Assembly: GCF_000619905.2 (NCBI RefSeq)
Contig: NZ_CP012371.1
Location: 372,001-436,000 of the forward strand
Reading direction: 5' to 3'
Length of the DNA stretch: 64,000 nucleotides
DNA from: Nitrosospira briensis C-128
GTDB taxonomy: Bacteria > Pseudomonadota > Gammaproteobacteria > Burkholderiales > Nitrosomonadaceae
Positions 38,369 through 45,939 of this stretch are shown here, piece after piece. The notes under the pieces are model-generated. The model made no database searches. It was not told the DNA's origin and saw only the letters and a program-made list of their open reading frames with translations. Every line of letters starts with the position of its first letter. Position 1 is the stretch's first letter. Position numbers and translations under genes: made by a program.

Positions 38369-39067
38369 TCAGTTCCGTGAATAAATATAACCGACGCCGC
38401 GGACCGTCTTGATCCGCTCCTGGTCATCGGATAGCGGACCCAGCTTTTTACGCAGATTGCTTACATGCATATCAAGACTGCGATCATAACGGCTCAATTT
38501 ACGCCCGAGCGCACGTTCGGAAAGATCCGCCTTCGACACCACATTGCCGGCTTCGCTCAACAGTATGCTCAGCAGGCTGAATTCCGTACTGGTCATGGCT
38601 ACGGGATTATCGCCGCGCGTTACGGTACGTGAGCCAAAATGCATGACAAGATCATCCAGCGCAATCTGATCAGGGTGTTCGTTTCCATTATGCAACTCAC
38701 CTTGCGCCTCTGCTCTTCTCAGGATTGCGCGAATCCGCGCCACCATGACGCGGGGATTGGATGGTTTGGCCAGATAGTCGTCCGCCCCGAGCTCAAGCCC
38801 GACGATGCTGTCGACGTCATCTCCACGCGCGGTCAACATCAACACGGGCAGCAAGGACCGCACTCGCAGTTCACGCAATACGTCGAAACCATTCCGCTTC
38901 GGCATCATGACATCCAGTATCAATAGATCATACTCGTTAGCCAGCGCCTTGCTCAAGGCCATGTCGCCATCATAAGCCACGTCGACGCTGAATCCTTCTT
39001 CCGAAAGGTAATCGACCAGCATGCTGCTCAGTTCGATATCGTCATCCGCCAGGAGTATGCTCGCCAT
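38369..39067 (-). CDS. cpxR: CpxR-like OmpR-family response regulator
   Basis: 232 residues; start chosen at ATG 39067 (MASILLADDDIELSS). Receiver with DDD, phosphoacceptor Asp in LLILDVMMPKRNGFD, LMLTARGDD and the Lys in DDYLAKPSNP. C-terminal winged helix with MTSTEFSLLSILLSEAGNVVSKADL and DMHVSNLRKKLG, ending in IKTVRGVGYIY. Similar length and features to CpxR. A perfect GTAAA-N5-GTAAA box lies about 100 bases upstream in the divergent region, so it may control both itself and the chaperone gene. Confidence 0.85.
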   Translation of the reverse strand: MASILLADDDIELSSMLVDYLSEEGFSVDVAYDGDMALSKALANEYDLLILDVMMPKRNGFDVLRELRVRSLLPVLMLTARGDDVDSIVGLELGADDYLAKPSNPRVMVARIRAILRRAEAQGELHNGNEHPDQIALDDLVMHFGSRTVTRGDNPVAMTSTEFSLLSILLSEAGNVVSKADLSERALGRKLSRYDRSLDMHVSNLRKKLGPLSDDQERIKTVRGVGYIYSRN

Positions 39068-39165
39068 CCGTTTTCCCAAGTCAAGCTGCTGCAAATGCAA
39101 GCGTAATCCATTCTGTTTTGAATATTGCCAAATCATGGCGAACAAATATAGCGGCCTCTGGCTTC

Positions 39166-39180
39166 TTTACACAAATTTAC
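39166..39180 (-). promoter_or_regulatory. CpxR box (GTAAA-N5-GTAAA)
   Basis: On the minus strand the sequence is GTAAA TTTGT GTAAA with an exact 5-base spacer, the known CpxR consensus. It stands between the cpxR-like and the spy/cpxP-like genes. A TTGACA at 39197-39202 on the plus strand, 16 bases from the box, could be the -35 of the chaperone promoter; no good -10 was identified. Confidence 0.7.
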
Positions 39181-39282
39181 GCTTCCTTAACCCTACTTGA
39201 CATTGCCTGGTCTTATTCTTTGTTCAAGCCGTGTAGGTTCATGGCGACATTCGTTAATAACGCAATCAAGAGGATTTGGCTA

Positions 39283-39804
39283 ATGAAAACAATCATGAAA
39301 ATTTCACTGATCGGTGGTTTATTAGTAAGTAGTATCGCTTTGGCAGCTCCGCAACCCGATGCAGATTCCAAAGATGGCGCGCGGGGATGTCATCACGGCG
39401 CACATGCCGGGATGATGAGGCATGGCATGAAAGGCGAAGGGCGTTTCCTGGACAGGATGGCGGATCGCCTCCAACTTACTACGGAACAGCGTTCATCAGT
39501 TAAAACCGTTTTGGAAAAGTCGAAGCCGCAAATGACAGCGATTAAAGAGAAGATGCGGACAAATCGCAAGGCATTAAGAGAACTCGGGCGAGATGGCAGC
39601 AGCGACGATAGCCGGGTACAAGCATTGGCACGAGAACGAGGTGACCTGGTGGCAAACCTGGTCATTGAGCGCAGCAAAATACGCAGTGATATTCAGCAGA
39701 TTTTGACTGATACGCAACGGGAACAGATGAAACAGATGCGCTCGAAGCACAAGCATGGCGGGCATGACGGGCATGACGGGCATGAGCATCACGATAAGGG
39801 ATAA
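39283..39804 (+). CDS. Spy/CpxP family periplasmic chaperone
   Basis: 173 residues from ATG 39283, with an AGAGG ribosome site 10 bases upstream; the frame opens earlier without support. Signal peptide (MKISLIGGLLVSSIALAAP). The mature protein is helical with the LTxxQ-type pattern (DRLQLTTEQRSSVKTVLE, LTDTQREQMKQMR) seen in Spy, CpxP and ZraP. Both ends are His/Met-rich (CHHGAHAGMMRHGMKG at the start; repeated HDGHDGHEHH at the end), which suggests metal binding. Divergent from cpxRA with a CpxR box between, as in enterobacterial cpxP. Confidence 0.85.
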   Translation: MKTIMKISLIGGLLVSSIALAAPQPDADSKDGARGCHHGAHAGMMRHGMKGEGRFLDRMADRLQLTTEQRSSVKTVLEKSKPQMTAIKEKMRTNRKALRELGRDGSSDDSRVQALARERGDLVANLVIERSKIRSDIQQILTDTQREQMKQMRSKHKHGGHDGHDGHEHHDKG

Positions 39805-39816
39805 AGCGTAACGCCC

Positions 39817-39845
39817 GACAGCGGCTTGCCTAAGCGGCCGCTGTC
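39817..39845. terminator. Candidate terminator hairpin after the Spy-like gene
   Basis: GACAGCGGC (39817-39825) pairs perfectly with GCCGCTGTC (39837-39845) around an 11-base loop, 12 bases past the stop codon. There is no T-run after it, so factor-independent termination is uncertain. Confidence 0.45.
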
Positions 39846-39969
39846 ATTCACTGATCTGAAATTCATACTCTTCGTTTGCGAACTCATGAATAGGTGCCGG
39901 CAGGGGCAACGAATACCGAAAGGACACCGGATCGATGCAACCGTCGAGCAAGCGCAATACGCGGATGCG

Positions 39970-40203
39970 TTATAAGCGGTCACGCAGTTCCGTCACACCC
40001 TCTCTCTCCGCACAATGGTTACAACAGAATATTACCCCGTTCTTTTCCAGACCATGACCTACGATTCGCACACCGCAATGCGCGCAGGTGGGAGCGAGCA
40101 TCTGTATTGCACACTCGAAGCTATCAAAAGTATAGGTTTTACTGGAAGCGATAATTTGAAAAGATTTGTCGTAGTCATTACCGCACCCATCACATTTCGG
40201 CAT
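39970..40203 (-). CDS. Small Cys-rich zinc-ribbon-like protein
   Basis: 77 residues; start strongly supported by AAGGAGAG four bases before the ATG. Motifs: MPKCDGCGNDYDKSF, then SFECAIQMLAPTCAHCGVRIVGHG and FCCNHCAEREGV. That gives four cysteine pairs or singles arranged to bind one or two zinc ions. It belongs to a conserved family of small bacterial proteins of unknown function, as I recall it; no function can be read from the sequence. Confidence 0.7.
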   Translation of the reverse strand: MPKCDGCGNDYDKSFQIIASSKTYTFDSFECAIQMLAPTCAHCGVRIVGHGLEKNGVIFCCNHCAEREGVTELRDRL

Positions 40204-40616
40204 GAAGCTCTCCTTATTGATGCCTGATAGTTTCCGTTAAAGCGATTGATCGTCGAGGGTATACGGCAGGATCATGCCAGACATTAACTGCATCACGGCA
40301 AATGATGATGGGGTAGCCCAGGAAGCTCCTTCTGCATCCACAATTTTCCAGAGGATGAGTTTGGCGGAAGGTGCATACGAACCTTCCGAGGGACGGCACA
40401 AAATCGCAGCATCTCATCTGTGGAAACAGATTGAATCCAAAGCCCAGGTTCTGGCTACGATCTAGCATGAATACGGCAACCGGGTAAAGTGTAACGCCTG
40501 ACGACAGTGTCAACAACGGTCTGGCAAAAGCCGCCGCTGCCAACGTGGGATTGCGAGCTAATGTCACGTAAGGAATAATCTTTAAGCTGCCGTGGAACGA
40601 CCTGCTCAGAAGATTC
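40204..40616. other. Gene-free stretch between zinc-ribbon gene and the repeat-protein cluster
   Basis: About 410 bases. A minus-strand frame at 40214-40567 has no ribosome site or family signal and is probably not coding. No strong hairpin was found. Confidence 0.35.
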
Positions 40617-41048
40617 CTAATCCCTCTTTACAGCAATCCAGGAAGTGACATCACCCGCCTTGGCCCGGCCATCACTGTGAGGGACCGTGCGTACCACGGA
40701 ACCTGTCAGCGTTGGACGCTGATTGATGCCATTCGACCACATCGGAGTGAAAAAACCCACATAGTCATAGACCTGCCCATAGGAATCCTTGGTGTCGCCA
40801 ATCCCCCGAAATCGTACCGTGCATGGAAGAACAAAAGTCGTCCAGCCCGATAACCGGAATTGATAGGTATCACCGAAGGACAGTCGCCCCGCAAACACTT
40901 CCGGACCGAATTCTTCGATGATAAGTTCTCCCCTTCCGAACTCAAGCGCATTGAATTCCTTCGAAACATCGGGTTCGTTGATAAAGCTTCTGTACGTCCA
41001 GCTTCCTAGTACCGAATGTGGAGGCAAAATGCAGTTTTGCATGGTCAT
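40617..41048 (-). CDS. Unknown beta-rich protein, last gene of the tyrosinase cluster
   Basis: 143 residues, start supported by AAGAGG upstream. No signal peptide. The pattern LGSWTYRSF, GRGELIIEEF, FAGRLSFGDTYQFRLSG, VRFRGIGDT and DYVGFF suggests a small antiparallel beta barrel of avidin or lipocalin type; this is by eye only. It ends the - strand gene series starting at 46677 and is separated from the protease gene by 82 bases. I do not recognise the family. Confidence 0.6.
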   Translation of the reverse strand: MTMQNCILPPHSVLGSWTYRSFINEPDVSKEFNALEFGRGELIIEEFGPEVFAGRLSFGDTYQFRLSGWTTFVLPCTVRFRGIGDTKDSYGQVYDYVGFFTPMWSNGINQRPTLTGSVVRTVPHSDGRAKAGDVTSWIAVKRD

Positions 41049-41130
41049 GGTTCGAACCTCTTGATTTTGTTTATGAAACTCATCGGTATTTTTTATGACC
41101 GGTGAGGCTTAAGGCGTGGCGCCCATGGTA

Positions 41131-42453
41131 TTAGCAAATCCCCGGCGCGGGCTGCAATGGTGGAGGGGGCGGATAGGGAATCAGGAATGGCGGCTGCGGG
41201 GGAAACGGCGGAGGGGGCGGATAGGGAATAAGCGCCGGTTCCTCGAACGGCTGGCATGGCTGACCCGCCTGACCCGGCTGATTTGGCTGACCCGTCTGAC
41301 CCGGCTGGTTTGGCTGGCCCGTCTGACCCGGCTGATTTGGCTGACCTGTCTGACCCGGTTGATTTGGCTGGCCCGTCTGACCCGGCTGGTTTGGCTGGCC
41401 CGTCTGACCTGGTTGATTTGGCTGCCCCGTCTGACCTGGTTGATTTGGCTGGCCCGTCTGACCCGGTTGATTTGGCTGGCCCGTCTGATCCGGTTGATTT
41501 GGCTGAGTGCTCATGCTCACATCCAGAGCCGCTAAAACCGCCGCGATGGGGTTTGCTAAGCCATAAGGATCTTTCGGGTCACCCGCAAAGTAGAGGCCGA
41601 CAACCTCGTTGGCATCATTGAGTATTAAGGAGCCGGAGTCCCCGTTGTCGCCAAACTTCGCATTCCGGGTTGAATCGGGCTTTATTCCGATCTGGTTAGT
41701 AAGCTGAATCTGACCAATACCATGTCCAAAGTCGAGATTCACGCTGAGTTCATCCGTATCGACAATGCCGTAGGTCAGCCCCGTGGTCCGTCCGCGCTTC
41801 CGCACGGACTCGCCGAGGGTTGCCTTATTGGTTCCCGCTATCTTGCCGATATCAAGGATCTCCCAGTCTGCCTGACGGGCCGAAAGCTCCGCTACTGCAC
41901 AATCAACCTGATCGCCGAATATCCCGCGCTTCAGTATAGCGACCTCCGAACCGGGACACTTGCCCCCGTCAATCCGGGAGGGCTGCACAATCGCGTCGCC
42001 GACGGACCACGACTTGTCGATGCACAGCACATGAAAATTACTCAGGATCATGGGCTTGCCGGTCGCATTATCCGTGACGAGCGCGCCCAAGGTTCCACCC
42101 CAAGTCATTCGATCCACCAGGCGGCACGGACCGATGCTCATCCCGCCCTTTAAAACGGGATACTCTTTCATATCCGCCTCCAGGACGAGATCAAGGGCAT
42201 CCACGGCCAAAGGTTGCAATACGAACCTTCGCTCGATCACATCAGTGGGAAATCCCTCAATGGCCTGGGGAATACTATCCGCTGGCGAAACATCCCGTTT
42301 TTTCTCGACAAGCACGCGAATCGCCATGGTATTGGTGGGCCGGCCTCCTACTTCCTTAAAGCCGATATCTACTCCCGTAACTCCCGGGCGATTCAGCAGA
42401 TTTTTTTCCACGGCCGTCTTAGCCTGTTTTAGCTTGGGATCAATCTCTGCCAT
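41131..42453 (-). CDS. Trypsin-like serine protease with Pro/Gln repeat tail
   Basis: 440 residues; start supported by GGAGAG six bases before the ATG. N-terminal region (residues 1-95) includes RPGVTGVDIGFKEVGGRPTN, seen in some Nal1-like bacterial proteases. The catalytic triad can be proposed: His in LSNFHVLC, Asp in QVDCAVAEL, Ser in NGDSGSLIL. After that come nine 9-residue units (GQPNQPGQT type) and a tail rich in PPPPP and tyrosine (IPYPPPPP twice), ending in Cys. No signal peptide. Could be a processing protease or an adhesive matrix component. Same strand as the Tyr-repeat gene. Confidence 0.75.
   Translation of the reverse strand: MAEIDPKLKQAKTAVEKNLLNRPGVTGVDIGFKEVGGRPTNTMAIRVLVEKKRDVSPADSIPQAIEGFPTDVIERRFVLQPLAVDALDLVLEADMKEYPVLKGGMSIGPCRLVDRMTWGGTLGALVTDNATGKPMILSNFHVLCIDKSWSVGDAIVQPSRIDGGKCPGSEVAILKRGIFGDQVDCAVAELSARQADWEILDIGKIAGTNKATLGESVRKRGRTTGLTYGIVDTDELSVNLDFGHGIGQIQLTNQIGIKPDSTRNAKFGDNGDSGSLILNDANEVVGLYFAGDPKDPYGLANPIAAVLAALDVSMSTQPNQPDQTGQPNQPGQTGQPNQPGQTGQPNQPGQTGQPNQPGQTGQPNQPGQTGQPNQPGQTGQPNQPGQTGQPNQPGQAGQPCQPFEEPALIPYPPPPPFPPQPPFLIPYPPPPPLQPAPGIC
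41266..41505 (-). repeat. 27-bp coding repeats (GQPNQPGQT units) in the protease gene
   Basis: Nine near-identical 27-bp units: eight GQPNQPGQ[T/A] and a variant first unit QPNQPDQT. The unit keeps the frame. Likely to vary in number between strains by slippage or recombination. Confidence 0.85.
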
Positions 42454-42537
42454 AGCAGTCTCTCCAGTATCGGTACGGGAAAATTATTTTTCCAGACCTT
42501 TGTTTATCAATAATGACCAGCTGCCCATCTCGCCAGG

Positions 42538-43461
42538 TTATGTGGGTGAATCTCCGGATGCAAGTCGGCGTCCGATGGCCAGAAGTAGCTTTTCAGTTTC
42601 TGCCGCGTGCGCGCTGGCAACTGCCGGATCTTCGAGTCTCTCGTAGAGCCCAGCGGGCGCTCCTTCTGCCGCATCAGGTATTTTCCCCATCCATTTGCCC
42701 TGCCAGAAATTGCTTCCAAAAACGCCATGAACTACTTTCCAGCTTTCAACCCGATCATCCACCCACCCATAAAACTTCCAATACACGGGATTAACCTGCA
42801 TCGAATAAAAATCAGGGAGGTAGTTGTACCGAGGGTCGTCCCATTCGACTGGTATTGTCTCAACCTCGGGACCAGGATCGGGGCGCCTGGCACCGGGAAC
42901 AGCCGACCATCTCCGCTTCACCGTGTCATGTACCGTAGTATGGATAAGCTCGCCCAGCATGCCGAGACTTATATCCTTCAAAAACCCCGGATCGGTAAAC
43001 ATGTTCTCCCAGGGCTTGAGGTACTTCGCGAAGGTAAGGTCGGTCTTGGATCGCGTCATGAATTGAATGACTACCGGGAACTCTCCCGGATCAAACCACG
43101 GTGCCGGAACGGGAAAGTCGGGGTCATCCGGACATGATATCTCCAGCCAGCCTTCTATACGCCCATAGCTAGGATCGCCTGCCCGTGCAAGAATCTTGTT
43201 TGCATATTGGATGGTCTGACGATGCATGTAGAGATAATCCTCGCCAGAACCATTGTTCACGAACGGATCGCCATTTTCATCCAAGGCTGGTCGGGGTGGC
43301 TCCCACCCGGCCTTCCGCAACTCATCCTGCAGGTCTTTTGGATAATTTACCCAATTGTCACGCACCTCATGCCAAAGATAGTAATGCATTCGACATGCTC
43401 GGGCAGCCATCGCATCGACAAGTTGTTCAGGAACGGGAGGGGTCACCGAATCTTTCCTCAA
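42538..43461 (-). CDS. Tyrosinase-like protein with incomplete copper site
   Basis: Up to 307 residues from a TTG at 43461 (start uncertain). Clearly homologous to the protein at 44609: MHYYLWHEVRDNW, YLYMHRQTI (H80, the FLxxHR of tyrosinase CuA), ELIHTTVHDTV (H174 and H178, the CuB HxxxH) and NPVYWKFYGWVDDRVESW. In the last motif the copper-binding His of the paralogue (KLHGW) is Tyr231, and an upstream His (SSHVNP) is Gln222. Loss of the CuB ligand suggests an inactive or altered enzyme. It could act as a partner of the intact paralogue, or have a changed role. Confidence 0.7.
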   Translation of the reverse strand: MRKDSVTPPVPEQLVDAMAARACRMHYYLWHEVRDNWVNYPKDLQDELRKAGWEPPRPALDENGDPFVNNGSGEDYLYMHRQTIQYANKILARAGDPSYGRIEGWLEISCPDDPDFPVPAPWFDPGEFPVVIQFMTRSKTDLTFAKYLKPWENMFTDPGFLKDISLGMLGELIHTTVHDTVKRRWSAVPGARRPDPGPEVETIPVEWDDPRYNYLPDFYSMQVNPVYWKFYGWVDDRVESWKVVHGVFGSNFWQGKWMGKIPDAAEGAPAGLYERLEDPAVASAHAAETEKLLLAIGRRLASGDSPT

Positions 43462-43505
43462 TTACAAAAACGTTTCTCGGAAAAGGCTCGCGGGCTGCTC
43501 ATGGA

Positions 43506-44486
43506 TTATTGACAACCACGTACCGCTTCCAGCGACGGATAGCCACCGTAACCACGCTGGGCTTCCAGGGATGGATAGCCACCATAACCGCGCTGGGCTT
43601 CCAGGGATGGATAGCCGCCGTAACCGCGTTGGGCTTCAAGTGATGGATAGCCACCGTAACCACGTTGGGCTTCAAGCGACGGATAGCCGCCGTAACCACG
43701 TTGGGCTTCCAGTGATGGATAACCACCATAACCGCGTTGGGCTTCAAGCGACGGATAACCACCATAACCGCGTTGGGCTTCAAGCGACGGATAGCCACCG
43801 TAACCACGCTGGGCGTCAAGTGACGGATAGCCGCCGTAACCGCGCTGGGCTTCAAGTGACGGATAGCCGCCATAACCGCGTTGGGCTTCAAGTGACGGAT
43901 AGCCACCGTAACCACGCTGGGCGTCAAGTGACGGATAGCCACCGTAACCACGCTGGGCGTCAAGTGACGGATAGCCGCCGTAACCGCGCTGGGCTTCAAG
44001 TGACGGATAGCCGCCGTAACCACGTTGGGCTTCAAGCGACGGATAGCCGCCATAACCACGTTGGGCTTCAAGCGACGGATAGCCGCCATAACCGCGTTGG
44101 GCTTCAAATGACGGATAGCCGCCGTAACCACGCTGGGCTTCAAGTGACGGATAGCCGCCGTAACCACGCTGGGCTTCAAGTGACGGATAGCCACCGTAAC
44201 CACGCTGGGCTTCAAGTGACGGATAGCCGCCGTAACCACGCTGGGCTTCCAGTGACGGATAGCCGCCATAACCACGTTGGGCTTCAAGTGATGGATAACC
44301 GCCATAACCGCGCTGGGCTTCCAATGACGGATAACCGCCGTAACCGCGCTGGGCTTCCAGTGATGGATAACCGCCGTAACCGCGTTGGGCTTCAAGTGAC
44401 GGATAACCGCCATAACCGCGTTGGGCTTCCAGTGACGGATAGCCGCCATAACCGCGTTGGGCTTCAAATTGTGGGCAACCGTTCAT
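43506..44486 (-). CDS. Tyrosine-rich repeat protein (26 copies of a 12-residue unit)
   Basis: 326 residues from ATG 44486. AAGGAG six bases upstream decides this start; an in-frame ATG at 44501 overlaps that ribosome site. The protein is MNGCPQFEAQRG, then exactly 26 units of YGGYPSLEAQRG, then CQ. Variants are few: three units have Asp for Glu, one has Phe for Leu, and the last has Val for Gln. Tyrosine is about one residue in six. The only cysteines are at position 4 and the penultimate residue. There is no signal peptide. It lies between two tyrosinase-like genes, which could oxidise its tyrosines. Function unknown; resembles structural or adhesive repeat proteins in character only. Confidence 0.85.
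   Translation of the reverse strand: MNGCPQFEAQRGYGGYPSLEAQRGYGGYPSLEAQRGYGGYPSLEAQRGYGGYPSLEAQRGYGGYPSLEAQRGYGGYPSLEAQRGYGGYPSLEAQRGYGGYPSLEAQRGYGGYPSLEAQRGYGGYPSFEAQRGYGGYPSLEAQRGYGGYPSLEAQRGYGGYPSLEAQRGYGGYPSLDAQRGYGGYPSLDAQRGYGGYPSLEAQRGYGGYPSLEAQRGYGGYPSLDAQRGYGGYPSLEAQRGYGGYPSLEAQRGYGGYPSLEAQRGYGGYPSLEAQRGYGGYPSLEAQRGYGGYPSLEAQRGYGGYPSLEAQRGYGGYPSLEAVRGCQ
43515..44450 (-). repeat. 36-bp tandem coding repeat, 26 copies
   Basis: Contiguous 36-bp units without spacers. Most differences between units fall at silent positions (for example GCC/GCG and CGT/CGC-type changes on the coding strand), so the protein sequence looks conserved while DNA varies. The length is an exact multiple of 36 (936 bp). 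Confidence 0.95.
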
Positions 44487-44492
44487 AAGAAT

Positions 44493-44498
44493 CTCCTT
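44493..44498 (-). promoter_or_regulatory. Ribosome binding site of the Tyr-repeat gene
   Basis: AAGGAG six bases before ATG 44486. It lies inside the longer in-frame reading that starts at 44501, so it decides the start of the repeat protein. Confidence 0.75.
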
Positions 44499-44608
44499 CA
44501 TTTATGTGCTGCTGTTGGTAAAAATCCCCTCTCATGCAAATTCCTTTATTGCCAATTCTCCAGGCCCTTCTTAATTGGCTGCCAGAACTAGCTTAAAGCC
44601 TTGCCTTC

Positions 44609-45718
44609 CTACCATGCTTCAATCGAAAACGATGGCATGAATGGGTTATGGTGAAAAACGCCTGTTTGGGCGATCAGATTCACGACCTGCTGTGACTCGG
44701 CCATAAGGGAAACCGCATGCTCTGGCATCCCGTGCAATGCGTGCGGGGCAGCCATCTCCTCGTGGCCCGGCATCTTCCCTATCCATGTTCCTTTCCAGAA
44801 ACTATTCCCGAACACGCCATTGGCGATCTTCCAGCCCTCAACCCGATCATCGATCCAGCCGTGCAGTTTCCAGAATATGGGGTTGACGTGACTTGAATAC
44901 GTATCTCCCAAAAAATCGTACCGTGGATCATCCCATTCCACGCCAATCACCCCACCTCTCGTTGGATCGATATCTCCAGTGGCTTGCAGAGGATCAGGAC
45001 GAACGGTGCCAGTGGAGGCCGCCCATCTCATATGCATGGCGTTATGAATCGTCATTTCTATGATTACACCGAGTTTTCCGAGGGTTACACTACGTAGAAA
45101 TACGGGATCAATGAACGCTTTTTGCCAGAAATGGAAGCGTTTCTCATAGAAGATGTTGGATTTGATCCGATCAAGATTCGCGAAAGGTGCCTGATCTTGC
45201 CCCCCTGGATCAAACCAGGCTGGCGGTACGGGGTAGCTTGCATCATCCGGCGGCGGCGGTACCAGCCAGCCCTGTACGCGCGGATAATTCGGGTCCCCGA
45301 CTTGCTTGAGGATAGCGTTGACGTCTCCAATCATCTGCCGGTGCATATAAAGAAAATCTTCGCCGGAATCATTTTCGATATTCGGATTACCGCCTTCATC
45401 CAGAACCGGCCGGGGTGGTTTCCAGCCAAGCTCATCGATCTTCTGTTGAATATCATGTGGGTATTGATACCAGTTGTTCCGCACCTCATGCCAGAGCCAG
45501 TGGTGCATACGGTGCTCGCGGCTGGCCATCATATCGATTACTTCTTTAGGAAGCGGGTGGTCGTTACGGCCCGCTGCACACGCGGGGCATTCCTCGGTGT
45601 GCGCAACGTGCTGATGCGCCTCCGGGTGGGTGTGATCGGAACCCGTATGATGTGGTTGATCGCCGGATGCGGCAGTGGCCATATGATGCAACTGAGGGTG
45701 CAAGTCCGAAGCGCTCAC
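44609..45718 (-). CDS. Tyrosinase-like type-3 copper protein, His-rich N-terminus
   Basis: 369 residues from GTG 45718 (start moderately uncertain). Residues 1-50 carry about ten His and a CPAC motif; no signal peptide. Tyrosinase-like copper motifs: MHHWLWHEV (H72, H73, H77), FLYMHRQMI (H126), TIHNAMHMRW (H225 and H229) and NPIFWKLHGWIDDRVEGW (H286). These match the CuA FLPWHR and CuB HNxxH and DPxFWxxH patterns. Expected chemistry: O2-dependent oxidation of tyrosine or phenols to o-diphenols or quinones. The Tyr-repeat protein, 122 bases downstream, is the obvious candidate substrate (inference). His-rich segment may take up copper. Confidence 0.75.
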   Translation of the reverse strand: MSASDLHPQLHHMATAASGDQPHHTGSDHTHPEAHQHVAHTEECPACAAGRNDHPLPKEVIDMMASREHRMHHWLWHEVRNNWYQYPHDIQQKIDELGWKPPRPVLDEGGNPNIENDSGEDFLYMHRQMIGDVNAILKQVGDPNYPRVQGWLVPPPPDDASYPVPPAWFDPGGQDQAPFANLDRIKSNIFYEKRFHFWQKAFIDPVFLRSVTLGKLGVIIEMTIHNAMHMRWAASTGTVRPDPLQATGDIDPTRGGVIGVEWDDPRYDFLGDTYSSHVNPIFWKLHGWIDDRVEGWKIANGVFGNSFWKGTWIGKMPGHEEMAAPHALHGMPEHAVSLMAESQQVVNLIAQTGVFHHNPFMPSFSIEAW

Positions 45719-45939
45719 CAGTTTCCCATTGGATTTATCATAACGTCATAAATTCGGTAGTTCGTCGCCGCTGATTGTCCGTGAGCTGAAATCCTGTATT
45801 CGATTTTCGAGCCAACTAAACGCCATTCGCTATAATCTGGAAGTAATATAAAAGTGTGTCTAGACTTCTTCGGTGCGGCAACACACAAACATCAAGAATT
45901 TTGAAAGGGCCTTTCAGGGCGCTCCTTTCAAACGATGGC

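Noticed and set aside
41256-41621. Plus-strand frame rich in DPADLAGPSDP
   Set aside because: It is the antisense of the Pro/Gln repeat of the protease gene and has no ribosome site.
43515-44450. CRISPR array, because units are 36 bp
   Set aside because: Units are contiguous with no spacers, are within a coding frame and vary at silent sites; no cas genes are present.
43499-44488. Long open frames in other phases across the repeat array (both strands)
   Set aside because: A 36-bp repeat without stops in several frames opens all of them. Only the frame with the ribosome site and tyrosine-rich unit is taken as coding.
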